From Achromobacter kerstersii (GTDB lineage: Bacteria > Pseudomonadota > Gammaproteobacteria > Burkholderiales > Burkholderiaceae_B), in assembly GCF_902859595.1 (NCBI RefSeq), contig NZ_CADIJQ010000005.1, positions 372,001 through 436,000 of the forward strand: DNA of 64,000 bases. Reading direction: 5' to 3'. A program made the position numbers and the translations under genes. The notes beneath the pieces were generated by a model that was given only the letters and a program-made list of their open reading frames with translations, had not been told where the DNA came from and did not search any database. This document shows, piece by piece, positions 50,018-59,867 of the stretch; positions within the stretch are counted from its first letter, which is position 1, and each line of letters starts with the position of its first letter.

Positions 50018-51250
50018 CTTCTGCGCCGTCTCGTGCCCCTGCAAGGTCTTCAGCTTTCTTAATTCCGGGAACCATCGCATCCATAACCCGGCAACCGCGA
50101 TGGTTCCCATACCGCCAATCACCACCGCCGGCACGGCGCCGAACAGTTCCGCCGTCAGTCCGGATTCAAATTCGCCCAGCTGATTCGACGCGCCAATGAA
50201 CAAGGTGTTTACCGCGCTGACGCGCCCCAGCATGTGGTCGGGCGTGTTCAGCTGCACCAGCGACGAGCGCACCACGACGCTCACCGCGTCCGCCGCGCCC
50301 AGCACCACCAGCGCGGCGACCGATAGCGGAATGGAGGTCGACAAGCCAAACACCGTGGTCGCCAGCCCGAACACGATCAGCGAACCAAACAGCAACCGGC
50401 CCACGTGTTCGCCCAGGCTCAAGCGGGCCAGCGTCAGCGACATCAACGCCGCGCCGCAGGCTGGGGCCGCGCGCAACGCGCCCAGCGCCCAGGGGCCGGC
50501 ATTGAGGATGTCTTTGGCGAAGATCGGCAGCAGCGCCGTGGCGCCGCCCAGCAGCACGGCGAACAAGTCCAGCGACAAGGTGCCAAGCAGCAAGCGCCGC
50601 TGGAAGATGAACGTGATGCCGGCGAACAGCGTGCGCCACGTCGTCGGTTCCTTGCGCGGCGGGGCGCGTTCGATCACCAGCGTGGCAATCGACGCGAAGG
50701 CCGACAGGTACAACGCCGCGGCGACACAATAGATCCACCCTGCCCCAAATCCATAACCGATGCCGCCCAGCGCGGGGCCGGCGATCTGCGCGATCTGGCC
50801 GCCCGAAGACGCCAAGGCGGTAGCGCGTGGCAGCCATTCGCGGGGCACCACGGCGGGGATCAGCGTGGACAAGGTCGGCGCTTCGAAGGCGCGCGCCGAG
50901 CTCATGATGATGATGGTGGCGTAGATCAGCGTCTTGCCGCCCACGCCGTGCAAGGCGGCAATGGCCAGCACCAGCGTGGCCAGCGTTTCCAGCGCCATGC
51001 AGAGGGCGACGATCTTGCGGCGGTCGTAGCGGTCGGCGACGTGGCCCACCACCAGCGTCAACGCGGCCATGGGCAGAAACTGCGCCAGGCCGATCAGCCC
51101 CAGGTCGATCGCGCTGCCGGACAGCGCGTAGATCTGCCAGCCCACCGCCACCGAGACGATCTGAAAGGCCAACGACGCGCTGACGCGCGCGAACAGGAAG
51201 TGCAGAAACGGGGGGCGGGTAAGCGGACTGGGGGAATCGGGGGCGGGCAT
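50009..51250 (-). CDS. MFS transporter (EntS-like exporter family)
   Basis: 413 aa from the ATG at 51250; a GTG at 51292 would add 14 Ala/Pro-rich residues and is less likely. Twelve spans; FLFARVSASLAFQIVSVAVGWQIYALSGSAIDLGLIGLAQFLPMAALTLVVGHVADRYDRRKIVAL (residues about 17-82) is the EntS/MFS_3 pattern with motif A GHVADRYDRRK. VVRSSLVQLNTPDHMLGRVSAVNTLFIGASNQLGEFESGLTAELFG is the matching late signature. Members export siderophores or drugs; substrate here unknown. Its stop codon is the first TGA of a 14-bp repeat array. Confidence 0.9.
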   Translation of the reverse strand: MPAPDSPSPLTRPPFLHFLFARVSASLAFQIVSVAVGWQIYALSGSAIDLGLIGLAQFLPMAALTLVVGHVADRYDRRKIVALCMALETLATLVLAIAALHGVGGKTLIYATIIIMSSARAFEAPTLSTLIPAVVPREWLPRATALASSGGQIAQIAGPALGGIGYGFGAGWIYCVAAALYLSAFASIATLVIERAPPRKEPTTWRTLFAGITFIFQRRLLLGTLSLDLFAVLLGGATALLPIFAKDILNAGPWALGALRAAPACGAALMSLTLARLSLGEHVGRLLFGSLIVFGLATTVFGLSTSIPLSVAALVVLGAADAVSVVVRSSLVQLNTPDHMLGRVSAVNTLFIGASNQLGEFESGLTAELFGAVPAVVIGGMGTIAVAGLWMRWFPELRKLKTLQGHETAQKQA

Positions 51251-51404
51251 GGGAGCGTGCGCGGCAGGCGCGCGGGCGGCGCCGGAAGGCACATTCTAGT
51301 GACAGCCGGCTGACGCGAAACTAAAGCGCCAGCCGGCAGGGCGATAGCCTGCGGTCAATGAGGCAAGCCTGACGACCACCGCGATGGCGCGCCAGGGCAA
51401 GCGC

Positions 51405-53432
51405 CTACGCCCCGATCGACACCAGTTCAGCGCCTTCGGTGACCTGGTCGCCCACGCCGTAGAACACTTCTTCGACCTTGCCATCGGCGGGGGCGGAGAT
51501 CGTGTGTTCCATCTTCATGGCTTCCATCACCAGCAGCGGTTGGCCCTTTTCGACGGTGTCGCCCGCCTTGACCGAGATCGAGATGATCTTGCCGGGCATC
51601 GGGGCCGTCAGGCCGCCGCTGTGCTCGCCTTGCGTGTCCTGCGCGTGCGTGAGGGGGTCGTAGAGCTCCAGGACGTGCACGCCGCCTTCGCCGAAGACGT
51701 GGGCGCGGTCGCCATGCAGCACGACCGTGCCGGCGTTCTCGTGGCCTGCCAGCGTGATGCGCAGGCCATAGGCCAGGTTCGGGTTGGCGCTGGCGTGAGA
51801 GCGCCACAGGAACGGTTGGGCGCCCGCGCCGGTGTCCAGCGTCCACGCGCCGCCCTGGCGGGCCACGGTGACGCGTCGCGTCTCGCCGTTGTCCACCCAT
51901 TGCAGATGGCGTTGATATTGGTTGCCCAGGCGCCAGCCGTCGCGCGCGTCCCAGGGGTCTGCCGGACCCTTGCCGGAGGATGCCAGGCCGGGCTGGGCCA
52001 GGCCCTGGCGCACCAGCACGGCGGCCGAGGCCAGCGCCAGCGTGGCGGCATTGGCGGCTTGCGGTTCCGGCAGCAGCGTGGCGCGCTGGCGTTCGATCAG
52101 GCCCGTGTCCAGGTCGGCGGCGGCAAAGGCGCTGTCGCTCATCAGGCGCGACAGGAACGCGACGTTGGTCTGCACGCCCACGGCCTGCGTTTGCGCCAGC
52201 GCTTGCAGCATGCGGGCACGCGCTTGGTCGCGGTCAGCGCCGTGCACGATCAGCTTGGCGATCATCGGGTCATAGAACGGCGTGATCGTGTCGCCCGTGC
52301 GCACGCCGCCATCTACGCGGATATCGCCGTTGGTGAACGCGGTGTGCGGGGGCAGGCCCAGGTAGGCCAAGGTGCCAATCGACGGCAGGAAGCCCTTTTC
52401 AGGGTTCTCAGCGTAGATGCGGGCTTCGATGGCGTGGCCATTGATGCGCAGGTCTTCCTGACGAGCAGGCAGCGGCTGGCCGGCTGCTACGCGCAATTGC
52501 CATTCAACCAGATCGTGACCCGTGATCATTTCGGTGACCGGGTGTTCGACCTGCAAGCGCGTATTCATTTCCATGAAGTAGAAACGGCCGTCGGGCTCCG
52601 AGATGAACTCGACGGTGCCTGCGCCTACGTAGCCCACGGCGCGCGCGGCGGCCACGGCGGCCTCGCCCATGGCGCGGCGGCGTTCTTCCGTCATGCCCGG
52701 CGCGGGGGCTTCTTCAATGACCTTCTGGTGGCGGCGCTGCACCGAGCAATCGCGTTCAAACAGATAGACGCAATTGCCGTGCGTGTCGGCAAACACCTGG
52801 ATTTCAATGTGGCGCGGCTTTTGCAGATAGCGTTCGATCAGCACGCGGTCGTCGCCGAAGCTGGACGCGGCTTCACGTTGGCACGAGGCCAATGCATCCA
52901 GGAATGCGTCCGATGATTCCACGACGCGCATGCCCTTACCGCCGCCGCCCGCGCTGGCCTTGATCAGCACGGGGTAGCCGATGCCATCGGCTTGGGTCTT
53001 GAGGAATTGCGGGTCTTGGTTGTCGCCGTGATAGCCCGGCACGAGCGGCACGCCGGCCTTTTCCATCAACGACTTCGCGGCCGACTTGCTGCCCATGGCG
53101 GCAATGGCCGAGGCGGGCGGGCCCACGAACGAGATGCCGGCTTTTTCCGCGGCTTCGGCAAAGGCTTCGTTTTCCGACAGGAAGCCGTAGCCCGGGTGGA
53201 TGGCGCCCGCGCCGGTGTCGATGGCGGCTTGCAGAATGGCGCCGGCGCGCAGGTAGCTCGCGCGCGGTTCCGATCCGCCGATGTACACGGCCTGATCGCA
53301 GGCCGCCACGTGGCGCGCATTGGCGTCCGCATCCGAATACACGGCAACGGTGCGGATGCCCATGCGTCGGGCGGTGGCGGCGACGCGGCAGGCAATCTCT
53401 CCGCGATTGGCAATCAGCAAAGTGTCGAACAT
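51405..53432 (-). CDS. liuD: methylcrotonyl-CoA carboxylase, biotin carboxylase/carrier subunit
   Basis: 675 aa from the ATG at 53432 (AGGA 8 nt upstream; a second ATG at 53441 is in frame). Biotin carboxylase domain residues 1-450: FDTLLIANRGEIACRVAATARRMGIRTVAVYSDADANARHV, ATP-grasp IKASAGGGGKGMRVVES, EMNTRLQVEHPVTEMITGHDLVEWQ. Carrier domain at the end with biotin-lysine motif VMEAMKMEHTI. Together with LiuB it carboxylates 3-methylcrotonyl-CoA in leucine breakdown; close relatives act on geranyl- or propionyl-CoA, but partner LiuB and isovaleryl-CoA dehydrogenase in the operon favour methylcrotonyl. Last gene of the liu operon. Confidence 0.93.
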   Translation of the reverse strand: MFDTLLIANRGEIACRVAATARRMGIRTVAVYSDADANARHVAACDQAVYIGGSEPRASYLRAGAILQAAIDTGAGAIHPGYGFLSENEAFAEAAEKAGISFVGPPASAIAAMGSKSAAKSLMEKAGVPLVPGYHGDNQDPQFLKTQADGIGYPVLIKASAGGGGKGMRVVESSDAFLDALASCQREAASSFGDDRVLIERYLQKPRHIEIQVFADTHGNCVYLFERDCSVQRRHQKVIEEAPAPGMTEERRRAMGEAAVAAARAVGYVGAGTVEFISEPDGRFYFMEMNTRLQVEHPVTEMITGHDLVEWQLRVAAGQPLPARQEDLRINGHAIEARIYAENPEKGFLPSIGTLAYLGLPPHTAFTNGDIRVDGGVRTGDTITPFYDPMIAKLIVHGADRDQARARMLQALAQTQAVGVQTNVAFLSRLMSDSAFAAADLDTGLIERQRATLLPEPQAANAATLALASAAVLVRQGLAQPGLASSGKGPADPWDARDGWRLGNQYQRHLQWVDNGETRRVTVARQGGAWTLDTGAGAQPFLWRSHASANPNLAYGLRITLAGHENAGTVVLHGDRAHVFGEGGVHVLELYDPLTHAQDTQGEHSGGLTAPMPGKIISISVKAGDTVEKGQPLLVMEAMKMEHTISAPADGKVEEVFYGVGDQVTEGAELVSIGA

Positions 53433-53489
53433 GAATGTCATCCTGGCTGGTGTTCTTCTTGATCTGCGGGGGCGGCGGTGGCGCCTGCC

Positions 53490-55097
53490 CTACATGCGGA
53501 ACACGCCGAAGCGCGTGTCTTCAATTGGCGCATTCAGCGCGGCCGACAACGCCAGGCCCAGCACGCGGCGCGTGTCCGCCGGGGCGATGATGCCGTCGTC
53601 CCACAGGCGCGCCGTGGCGTAATACGGATGGCCTTCGTGTTCGTACTGTTCGCGGATGGGCGCCTTGAAGGCGGCTTCTTCGTCGGCCGACCACTTGCCG
53701 CCGCGCGCTTCGATGCCATCGCGCTTGACGGTGGCCAACACGCTTGCAGCCTGCTCGCCGCCCATCACCGAGATGCGCGCGTTGGGCCACATGAACAGCA
53801 TGCGCGGGGAGTAGGCGCGGCCGCACATGCCGTAGTTGCCCGCGCCAAACGAGCCGCCGATCAGCACGGTGAACTTCGGCACGGCGGCCGTTGCCACCGC
53901 CGTCACCATCTTGGCGCCGTGGCGCGCGATGCCTTCGTTTTCGTACTTGCGGCCCACCATGAAGCCGGTGATGTTCTGCAGGAACACCAGTGGAATCTTG
54001 CGCTGCGCGCACAGTTCAATGAAGTGCGCGCCCTTTTGCGCGGACTCCGAAAACAGGATGCCGTTGTTGGCGACGATGCCTACCGGCATGCCCTGGATGT
54101 GCGCAAACCCCGTGACCAGCGTGGGGCCGAAGCGCGCTTTGAATTCGTCGAACTCGGAGCCGTCAACGATGCGCGCAATCACTTCGCGCACGTCGTAGGG
54201 CTTGCGGGTGTCGGCGGGGATGATGCCGTTCAATTCGCTGGGGTCGTAGCGCGGTTCGCGCACGGGAATGGTCGCCAGCGGCGCGGGCTTCTTCCGGTTC
54301 AGGCGCGCCACAGCGTTGCGCGCCAGTTGCAGCGCATGCATGTCGTTGGCCGCCAGATGGTCGACCACGCCGGACAGGCGCGTGTGCACGTCGCCGCCGC
54401 CCAGGTCTTCGGCGCTGACTTCTTCTCCGGTGGCCGCTTTCACCAGCGGCGGGCCGCCCAGAAAGATGGTGCCCTGGTTCTTCACGATGATGGATTCATC
54501 GCTCATGGCGGGCACGTACGCGCCGCCCGCGGTGCACGAACCCATCACCACGGCGATCTGCGAAATACCTTGCGCAGACATCTGCGCCTGGTTGTAGAAG
54601 ATGCGGCCGAAGTGTTCGCGGTCTGGGAAGACTTCGTCTTGTTGCGGCAGGTTGGCGCCGCCCGAATCCACCAGGTAGACGCAAGGCAGATGGTTTTGCG
54701 CGGCGATTTCCTGCGCGCGCAAATGCTTCTTGACCGTCATCGGGTAGTACGTGCCGCCCTTGACGGTGGCGTCGTTGCAGACGATGACGCATTCGGTGCC
54801 CGACACGCGGCCGATGCCGGTGATGACGCCGGCGCCCGGCGCGTCGCCGTCGTACATATCGTGCGCCGCCATGGGCGACAGTTCCAGGAACGGGGTGCCC
54901 GGATCGATCAGGTTCTCGACGCGGTCGCGGGGCAACAGCTTGCCGCGCGCCACGTGCTTGGCGCGCGCGGCTTCACTGCCGCCCAGCGCGGTCTGCGCCA
55001 GTTTCTGATTCAGATCATCCAGCTGCGCCTGCATGGCGCGCGCATTGTCGGTGTAGTCCTGCGACCGCGGATTGATGCGGGATTCGATGATGGGCAT
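53490..55097 (-). CDS. liuB: methylcrotonyl-CoA carboxylase, carboxyltransferase subunit
   Basis: 535 aa from the ATG at 55097, the usual length. Two crotonase-like carboxyltransferase halves: [79 protein letters not shown] and [21 protein letters not shown], then [77 protein letters not shown] (C-terminal site). It transfers CO2 from biotin to 3-methylcrotonyl-CoA. Separated by 218 bp from the thiolase gene, with a long inverted repeat in the gap, and 57 bp from liuD. Confidence 0.94.
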   Translation of the reverse strand: MPIIESRINPRSQDYTDNARAMQAQLDDLNQKLAQTALGGSEAARAKHVARGKLLPRDRVENLIDPGTPFLELSPMAAHDMYDGDAPGAGVITGIGRVSGTECVIVCNDATVKGGTYYPMTVKKHLRAQEIAAQNHLPCVYLVDSGGANLPQQDEVFPDREHFGRIFYNQAQMSAQGISQIAVVMGSCTAGGAYVPAMSDESIIVKNQGTIFLGGPPLVKAATGEEVSAEDLGGGDVHTRLSGVVDHLAANDMHALQLARNAVARLNRKKPAPLATIPVREPRYDPSELNGIIPADTRKPYDVREVIARIVDGSEFDEFKARFGPTLVTGFAHIQGMPVGIVANNGILFSESAQKGAHFIELCAQRKIPLVFLQNITGFMVGRKYENEGIARHGAKMVTAVATAAVPKFTVLIGGSFGAGNYGMCGRAYSPRMLFMWPNARISVMGGEQAASVLATVKRDGIEARGGKWSADEEAAFKAPIREQYEHEGHPYYATARLWDDGIIAPADTRRVLGLALSAALNAPIEDTRFGVFRM

Positions 55098-55185
55098 GGG
55101 GTTCCACCCGTCCTGCTTGATTGGAATTTGAAGGCGCTCTGGTCGAGCGGTTTGTCTCGCTGCCCGGTGGGCCGGGCATTCTTGT

Positions 55186-55279
55186 CGATTGGGTTTTCGT
55201 TGCGCCTTTCCAAGCATGGCCCGCGACTCGTTGTCGCGTCCGGAAGCCACACAAGAAAGGCGCGGCGAAAAGCCAATCG
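55186..55279. repeat. long imperfect inverted repeat (25-nt arms) between thiolase and liuB
   Basis: Left arm 55186-55210 and right arm 55255-55279 match in 22 of 25 positions as reverse complements; two of the mismatches become G-U pairs in plus-strand RNA. The 44-nt loop contains a smaller dyad GCGAC-TCGTT-GTCGC. It is inside the liu operon, just downstream of the thiolase stop. Confidence 0.75.
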
Positions 55280-55305
55280 GGAGACGGAGGGTGAGTCCGT
55301 CTCCC
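55279..55305. terminator. hairpin downstream of thiolase gene
   Basis: GGGAGACGGA / TCCGTCTCCC, 10-bp perfect stem with a 7-nt loop, 11 bp after the thiolase stop on the minus strand. On that strand it is followed by GATTGGCTTTT, which has only a short T-run. It could be a weak terminator or processing site that lowers liuB/liuD expression. Confidence 0.5.
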
Positions 55306-55315
55306 AGGCATTGCC

Positions 55316-56497
55316 TTAGACCATTTCGATGGCCATTGCGACGGCTTCACCGCCGCCGATGCACAGCGTGGCGACGCCGCGCTTGCCGCCAGTCTTGCGC
55401 AGCGCGCCAACCAGCGTGGCCATCAGGCGCGCGCCCGATGCGCCGATCGGGTGGCCCAGGGCCGTGGCGCCGCCGTTGACGTTGACCTTGTCGTGCGGCA
55501 GCTTGAAGTCGGTCATGGCGGCCATGGTGACCACCGCGAAGGCTTCATTGATTTCGTACAGGTCCACGTCTTCGGCCTTCCAGCCGGTCTTGGCGAACAG
55601 GTTCTTCAGCGCGCCAACCGGGGCGGTGGTGAACCAGCCCGGTTCTTGCGAGTGCTGGCTGTGCGCCACGATGCGGGCCAGCGGCTTCACGCCGAGCTTT
55701 TCGGCGGTGGACGCGCGCATCAGCACCATGGCGGCAGCGCCGTCGGAGATCGACGACGAGTTCGCGGCGGTGATGGTGCCGTCCTTCTTGAAGGCGGGCT
55801 TCAAGGTCGGGATCTTTTCCGGCATGGCCTTGGTGGGGGCTTCGTCGGTATCGATCACGGTGTCGCCCTTGCGGCCGGCGACGGTGACGGGGGCGATTTC
55901 CCACTTGAAGCTGCCATCTTCCGTGGCGGCGCGGGCGCGGCGCAGCGATTCCAGCGAGAACGCGTCTTGCTGTTCGCGCGTGAATTCGTATTTGGTGGCG
56001 CAGTCTTCGGCGAAGACGCCCATGGCCTTGCCCTTGTCGTAGGCATCTTCCAGGCCGTCCAGCGCCATGTGGTCATACACGGTGTTGTGGCCAAAGCGGT
56101 AGCCCTGGCGCGCCTTGAGCAGCAGGTACGGCGCGTTGCTCATGCTTTCCTGACCACCCGCGACGACAACTTCGGCGCTGCCGGCGGCGAGCAGGTCGTG
56201 GCCGAACATGGCTGCCTTCAGGCCCGAACCGCACACCTTGTGGATCGTGGTGCACGCCACGCCCAGCGGCAGGCCTGCGCCGAGTGCGGCTTGACGCGCG
56301 GGCGCCTGGCCCTGGCCGGCTTGCAGCACGTTGCCCATGATGACTTCATCAACTTGCTCGGGCTTGATGCCGGCGCGCTCGATGGCGGCCTTGATGGCCA
56401 CCGCGCCAAGCTCATGCGCGGCCAGGCCGGACAAGCTGCCCAGCATGCCGCCCATGGGGGTGCGGGCGACGGAAACGATAACGATGGGATCTGACAT
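55316..56497 (-). CDS. acetyl-CoA acetyltransferase (thiolase)
   Basis: 393 aa, biosynthetic/degradative thiolase of the AtoB/PhaA/BktB group. Nucleophile Cys89 in [15 protein letters not shown]; His in [21 protein letters not shown]; second Cys in [48 protein letters not shown] and [23 protein letters not shown] are family-typical. It splits acetoacetyl-CoA, the end product of leucine breakdown, to two acetyl-CoA. The ribosome-binding site lies in the last codons of aceK, whose stop is 2 bp upstream, so aceK and this gene are coupled. Confidence 0.95.
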   Translation of the reverse strand: MSDPIVIVSVARTPMGGMLGSLSGLAAHELGAVAIKAAIERAGIKPEQVDEVIMGNVLQAGQGQAPARQAALGAGLPLGVACTTIHKVCGSGLKAAMFGHDLLAAGSAEVVVAGGQESMSNAPYLLLKARQGYRFGHNTVYDHMALDGLEDAYDKGKAMGVFAEDCATKYEFTREQQDAFSLESLRRARAATEDGSFKWEIAPVTVAGRKGDTVIDTDEAPTKAMPEKIPTLKPAFKKDGTITAANSSSISDGAAAMVLMRASTAEKLGVKPLARIVAHSQHSQEPGWFTTAPVGALKNLFAKTGWKAEDVDLYEINEAFAVVTMAAMTDFKLPHDKVNVNGGATALGHPIGASGARLMATLVGALRKTGGKRGVATLCIGGGEAVAMAIEMV

Positions 56498-56499
56498 GA

Positions 56500-58419
56500 C
56501 TAGCTCCTGTGAGGGTCGGGACAGCGTCTGGGAGTCGGAACTGCGAGGGTGCCTGAAGGGCGTGCCGATCGCAGCCGTCTGTCCGTATCGTAAGGGAAAA
56601 ATTCTTCAATTCGGCCTTGCGCCACCTGGGTGCGGCAGGCCTGCCACCAGTCCGGCTCCAGCAAGTCGGCATGGTGACGCATGAAGGCGCCGCGCACGCG
56701 CGCGTCGCCTAGCAGGAAGCGGCCGAATTCTTCGGGGAATACGTCGTTCGGTCCGATGGCGTACCAGGGTTCGGACGCCATTTCCGCTTCTTCGTTGGGG
56801 GCCGGCGGGATACGCCGGAAATTCATCTCGGTCATGCGCTGGATTTCGTCGTAGTCATAAAAGACGACCCGGCCCAGCCGCGTGACGCCGAAGTTTTTGT
56901 ACAGCATGTCGCCCGGGAAAATATTGGCCGCCGCCAGCTGACGGATCGCATCGCCGTATTCACGCACGGCGGGTTCCAGCAGCGCGTCGGACGCCTGGCG
57001 CAGATAGATGTTCAACGGCGTCATCCGCCGTTCGATGTAGACGTGGCGGATGACGACGGTGTCATCCGTTTCTTCGATCAGGCTGGGCACAAGCCGCCGC
57101 AATTCATCCAGCAGCGCCGGCGCGAAACGGCTGCGCGGCAGCGCCACCTGCGAGTACTCCCAGGTATCAGCCATGCGGCCGACGCGGTCGTGCAGCTTTA
57201 CCATCTGGTACTTGCGCCGCACGGTGGCGTGGTCCATGCCGTCTTTGTCGATGCGGTCCTTGATCAGCTTGAACACGTACGGGTAAGACGGCAGCGTGAA
57301 CACGCACATCACCATGCCCTTGATGCCGGGTGCAATGTCGAAGGCGTCGCGCGAATGGGTCAGGTGATGCAGGAAGTCGCGGTAGAACAGTGTCTTGCCC
57401 TGCTTTTGCAGGCCGATCATGGTGTAGAGCTCGGCCTTGGGCTTGCGCGGCAACAGGCTCGCCAGGAAGTTCACCACCGCCGCGGGCGTTTCCATGTCGA
57501 CCAGGAAATACGCGCGTGTGAAGCTGAACAGCGTGCTCAGGTCATCCGCGCCCAACAGCAGCGCGTCCAGCGTCACCTGCCCTGCCGGATTGCGCGTGAG
57601 CGCCACGGCAAAGGGGTAGACGGTGGTTTGGTTGATCAGGCGGCCGACGATGTAGGCGCCCTTGTTGCGAAAGAACAGCGAGCCCAGCGCATGAATCTGG
57701 CAGTCGCTGGCGATGCGCCGGCCCACATGGCGCGGCAGCAGCGTACGCAATTGCTTGACCGCGGCGCGCGCCAGCATGCGGGTGTCGCGTGGCAGGTCTT
57801 CAAACGGCAGCGCCAGGCCGAAGTCGGCCACCATGCGGATCAGGCTTTTTTCCATGCCGTCGGTGGCCGGGTAATACACCCGGTACGACGGCATGCTGCT
57901 GTCCAGATATTCCGTTGCAACGGCGGGCCGCACGAAGAGGAAATCGTTGTGGAAATAGTCGCGGTGCAGCAGCCGGCACGTTACCGAATTGAAAAACGTT
58001 TCGGCGCATTCGGGCTGCTTGTGTTCGCCCAGCAGGCCCACGAATTCCTGTTTGATCTGTTGCCAGTAGGCGGTCTGGGTGTCGGTCAGCGCGGGCACGG
58101 CCGCGCCGTTGCCGTTGCTGGTGCCGTTGTGGCTGGGGATGTCGTCCAGCGCGCTCTCGGGGCGCCCGCGCAACACGCCTTCCAGTTGCGTGGCGCATTC
58201 GCGCACGCGCATGTCGTAGTACTCGATGCGTTCGCGCGACAGGTGCTGAATGCCGTGCCAGTCGCCGGATTCGAACAGCGCCTTGGCGCGCTGCGCGCTG
58301 TAGCGAAACAGCGCGTAGTGGCGATCAAAGCCCGCCAGAATCCGCCGCGCGACATCCAGCGGAGACGGCCCCGGGGCGGGGGCCGGCTCGATATGCTGGA
58401 CGTCGGACAGGCGGATCAT
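56500..58419 (-). CDS. aceK: isocitrate dehydrogenase kinase/phosphatase
   Basis: 639 aa. AceK both phosphorylates and dephosphorylates isocitrate dehydrogenase, sending isocitrate to the glyoxylate shunt or the TCA cycle. Family segments: ILAGFDRHYALFRYSAQRAKALFESGDWHGIQHLSRERIEYYDMRVRECATQLEG at the start, YYPATDGMEKSLIRMVADFGLALPFEDLPRD, YTMIGLQKQGKTLFYRDFLHHL (ATP loop region) and GDMLYKNFGVTRLGRVVFYDYDEIQRMTEMNFRRIP (catalytic Asp in FYDYDE). Length is a bit over E. coli AceK (about 580 aa). It sits between isovaleryl-CoA dehydrogenase and thiolase genes, 22 bp and 2 bp spacing: thus part of the leucine operon, away from aceA/aceB. Confidence 0.96.
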   Translation of the reverse strand: MIRLSDVQHIEPAPAPGPSPLDVARRILAGFDRHYALFRYSAQRAKALFESGDWHGIQHLSRERIEYYDMRVRECATQLEGVLRGRPESALDDIPSHNGTSNGNGAAVPALTDTQTAYWQQIKQEFVGLLGEHKQPECAETFFNSVTCRLLHRDYFHNDFLFVRPAVATEYLDSSMPSYRVYYPATDGMEKSLIRMVADFGLALPFEDLPRDTRMLARAAVKQLRTLLPRHVGRRIASDCQIHALGSLFFRNKGAYIVGRLINQTTVYPFAVALTRNPAGQVTLDALLLGADDLSTLFSFTRAYFLVDMETPAAVVNFLASLLPRKPKAELYTMIGLQKQGKTLFYRDFLHHLTHSRDAFDIAPGIKGMVMCVFTLPSYPYVFKLIKDRIDKDGMDHATVRRKYQMVKLHDRVGRMADTWEYSQVALPRSRFAPALLDELRRLVPSLIEETDDTVVIRHVYIERRMTPLNIYLRQASDALLEPAVREYGDAIRQLAAANIFPGDMLYKNFGVTRLGRVVFYDYDEIQRMTEMNFRRIPPAPNEEAEMASEPWYAIGPNDVFPEEFGRFLLGDARVRGAFMRHHADLLEPDWWQACRTQVAQGRIEEFFPYDTDRRLRSARPSGTLAVPTPRRCPDPHRS

Positions 58420-58441
58420 GGCGGAGCGCTCGGCCGGCGGA

Positions 58442-59620
58442 TCAGGCGGTTTCGTTGAACAGTTCGCGGCCGATCAGCATGCGGCGGATTTCGCTGGTGC
58501 CCGCGCCAATCTCGTACAGCTTGGCGTCGCGCCACAGGCGGCCCACCGGGTAGTCGTTGATGTAGCCGTTGCCGCCCAGGATCTGCACGCCCTCGCCCGC
58601 CATCCATGTGGCTTTCTCGGCGGTGTACAGGATGAGTGCGGCGCAGTCCTTGCGCACCTGGCGCACGTGTTCGGCGCCCAGCTTGTCCAGGTTCTTGCCC
58701 ACTTGGTAGCAGAAGGCGCGGCTGGCTTGCAGCGTGGTGTACAGGTCGGCGACCTTGCCCTGGATCAGCTGGAATTCGCCGATGGCCTGGCCGAATTGCT
58801 TGCGGTCATGGATGTACGGCACCACCACGTCCATCACGGCCTGCATGATGCCCAGCGGGCCGCCAGACAGCACGGCGCGTTCGTAGTCCAGCCCACTCAT
58901 CAGCACCTTCACGCCACCGTTGACCTGGCCCAGCACGTTCTCTTCGGGAATCTCGCAGTCCTGGAACACGAGTTCGCCCGTGTGGCTGCCGCGCATGCCC
59001 AGCTTGTCGAGCTTTTGCGCCACCGAGAAACCCTTGAAGCCCTTTTCGACCAGGAACGCGGTGATACCGCGCTGGTGGGCTTCGGGGTCGGTCTTGGCGT
59101 AGACGACGAGCGTGTCGGCGTCGGGGCCGTTGGTGATCCACATCTTGGTGCCGTTCAGCACGTAGCGGTCGCCCTTTTTCTCGGCGCGCAACTTCATGCT
59201 GACGACATCCGACCCGGCGCCCGGTTCGCTCATGGCCAGCGCGCCCACGTGTTCGCCCGAGATCAGCTTGGGCAGGTACTTGGCTTTTTGCGCGGCCGTG
59301 CCGTTGCGGTTGATCTGGTTCACGCACAGGTTGGAGTGCGCGCCGTAGGACAAGCCCACCGAGGCGCTGGCGCGCGAGATTTCTTCCATCACCACCATGT
59401 GGGCCAGATAGCCCATGTTGGCGCCGCCATATTCTTCGTCGGCCGTCATGCCCAGCACGCCAAGTTCGCCAAATTTGCGCCAGAGGTCCATGGGGAACTG
59501 GTCGCTGCGATCCACTTCCGCCGCGCGCGGCGCGATCTCGGCCTGCGCAAAATTGCGCACCGCGTCGCGCAGCATGTCCAGGTCTTCGCCCAGGTCGAAG
59601 TTCAGGCCGGGAAGATTCAT
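58442..59620 (-). CDS. liuA: isovaleryl-CoA dehydrogenase
   Basis: 392 aa acyl-CoA dehydrogenase, FAD-dependent. [97 protein letters not shown] and [50 protein letters not shown] are characteristic of isovaleryl-CoA dehydrogenase; E247 of GLDYER is at the IVD-specific catalytic place. C-terminal [41 protein letters not shown]. First gene of the liu operon, downstream of a LiuR-type palindrome. liuC (hydratase) and liuE (HMG-CoA lyase) are not in the operon. Confidence 0.96.
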   Translation of the reverse strand: MNLPGLNFDLGEDLDMLRDAVRNFAQAEIAPRAAEVDRSDQFPMDLWRKFGELGVLGMTADEEYGGANMGYLAHMVVMEEISRASASVGLSYGAHSNLCVNQINRNGTAAQKAKYLPKLISGEHVGALAMSEPGAGSDVVSMKLRAEKKGDRYVLNGTKMWITNGPDADTLVVYAKTDPEAHQRGITAFLVEKGFKGFSVAQKLDKLGMRGSHTGELVFQDCEIPEENVLGQVNGGVKVLMSGLDYERAVLSGGPLGIMQAVMDVVVPYIHDRKQFGQAIGEFQLIQGKVADLYTTLQASRAFCYQVGKNLDKLGAEHVRQVRKDCAALILYTAEKATWMAGEGVQILGGNGYINDYPVGRLWRDAKLYEIGAGTSEIRRMLIGRELFNETA

Positions 59621-59742
59621 CGATGTCTCCGTGATAGTGGGTACTTACATTCTTATGGGCGCCTGTGGTCTGCGCCTTATTTGCATCGCGTGGCTCATCA
59701 TGCGCCGACACGGCGTCGCTGCGCAATGATGCACCGCAAATA

Positions 59743-59762
59743 TTACGTTTACGTAAACGTAA
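59743..59762. promoter_or_regulatory. LiuR-type operator, 20-bp perfect palindrome
   Basis: TTACGTTTACGTAAACGTAA lies between liuA (start 59620, minus) and the M20 amidohydrolase (start 59868, plus). It is a perfect palindrome and fits the TTTACGT/ACGTAAA core I recall for the MerR-type regulator LiuR. A LiuR-like gene is present at the right end of the window. It probably controls liuA and perhaps also the divergent gene. Confidence 0.75.
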
Positions 59763-59867
59763 ATTGGAGTCGGGTTATCCCTAGGGAAATGCGTATTTCC
59801 CAGGGAGTAACGGTGAGTAATATCCGTCTCTGTCCCTGAAATCTGCCTCGACAAGTCGGAGTTTGCC

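Noticed and set aside
51251-51292. Longer N-terminus of the second MFS protein from a GTG
   Set aside because: The extra 14 residues are Ala/Pro-rich and unconserved in style, and no Shine-Dalgarno sequence supports the GTG; the ATG at 51250 was chosen.
55186-55279. Insertion sequence ends around the long inverted repeat
   Set aside because: No transposase gene or target-site duplication is visible and the loop is only 44 nt; at most a small non-autonomous remnant, left as a structural feature.
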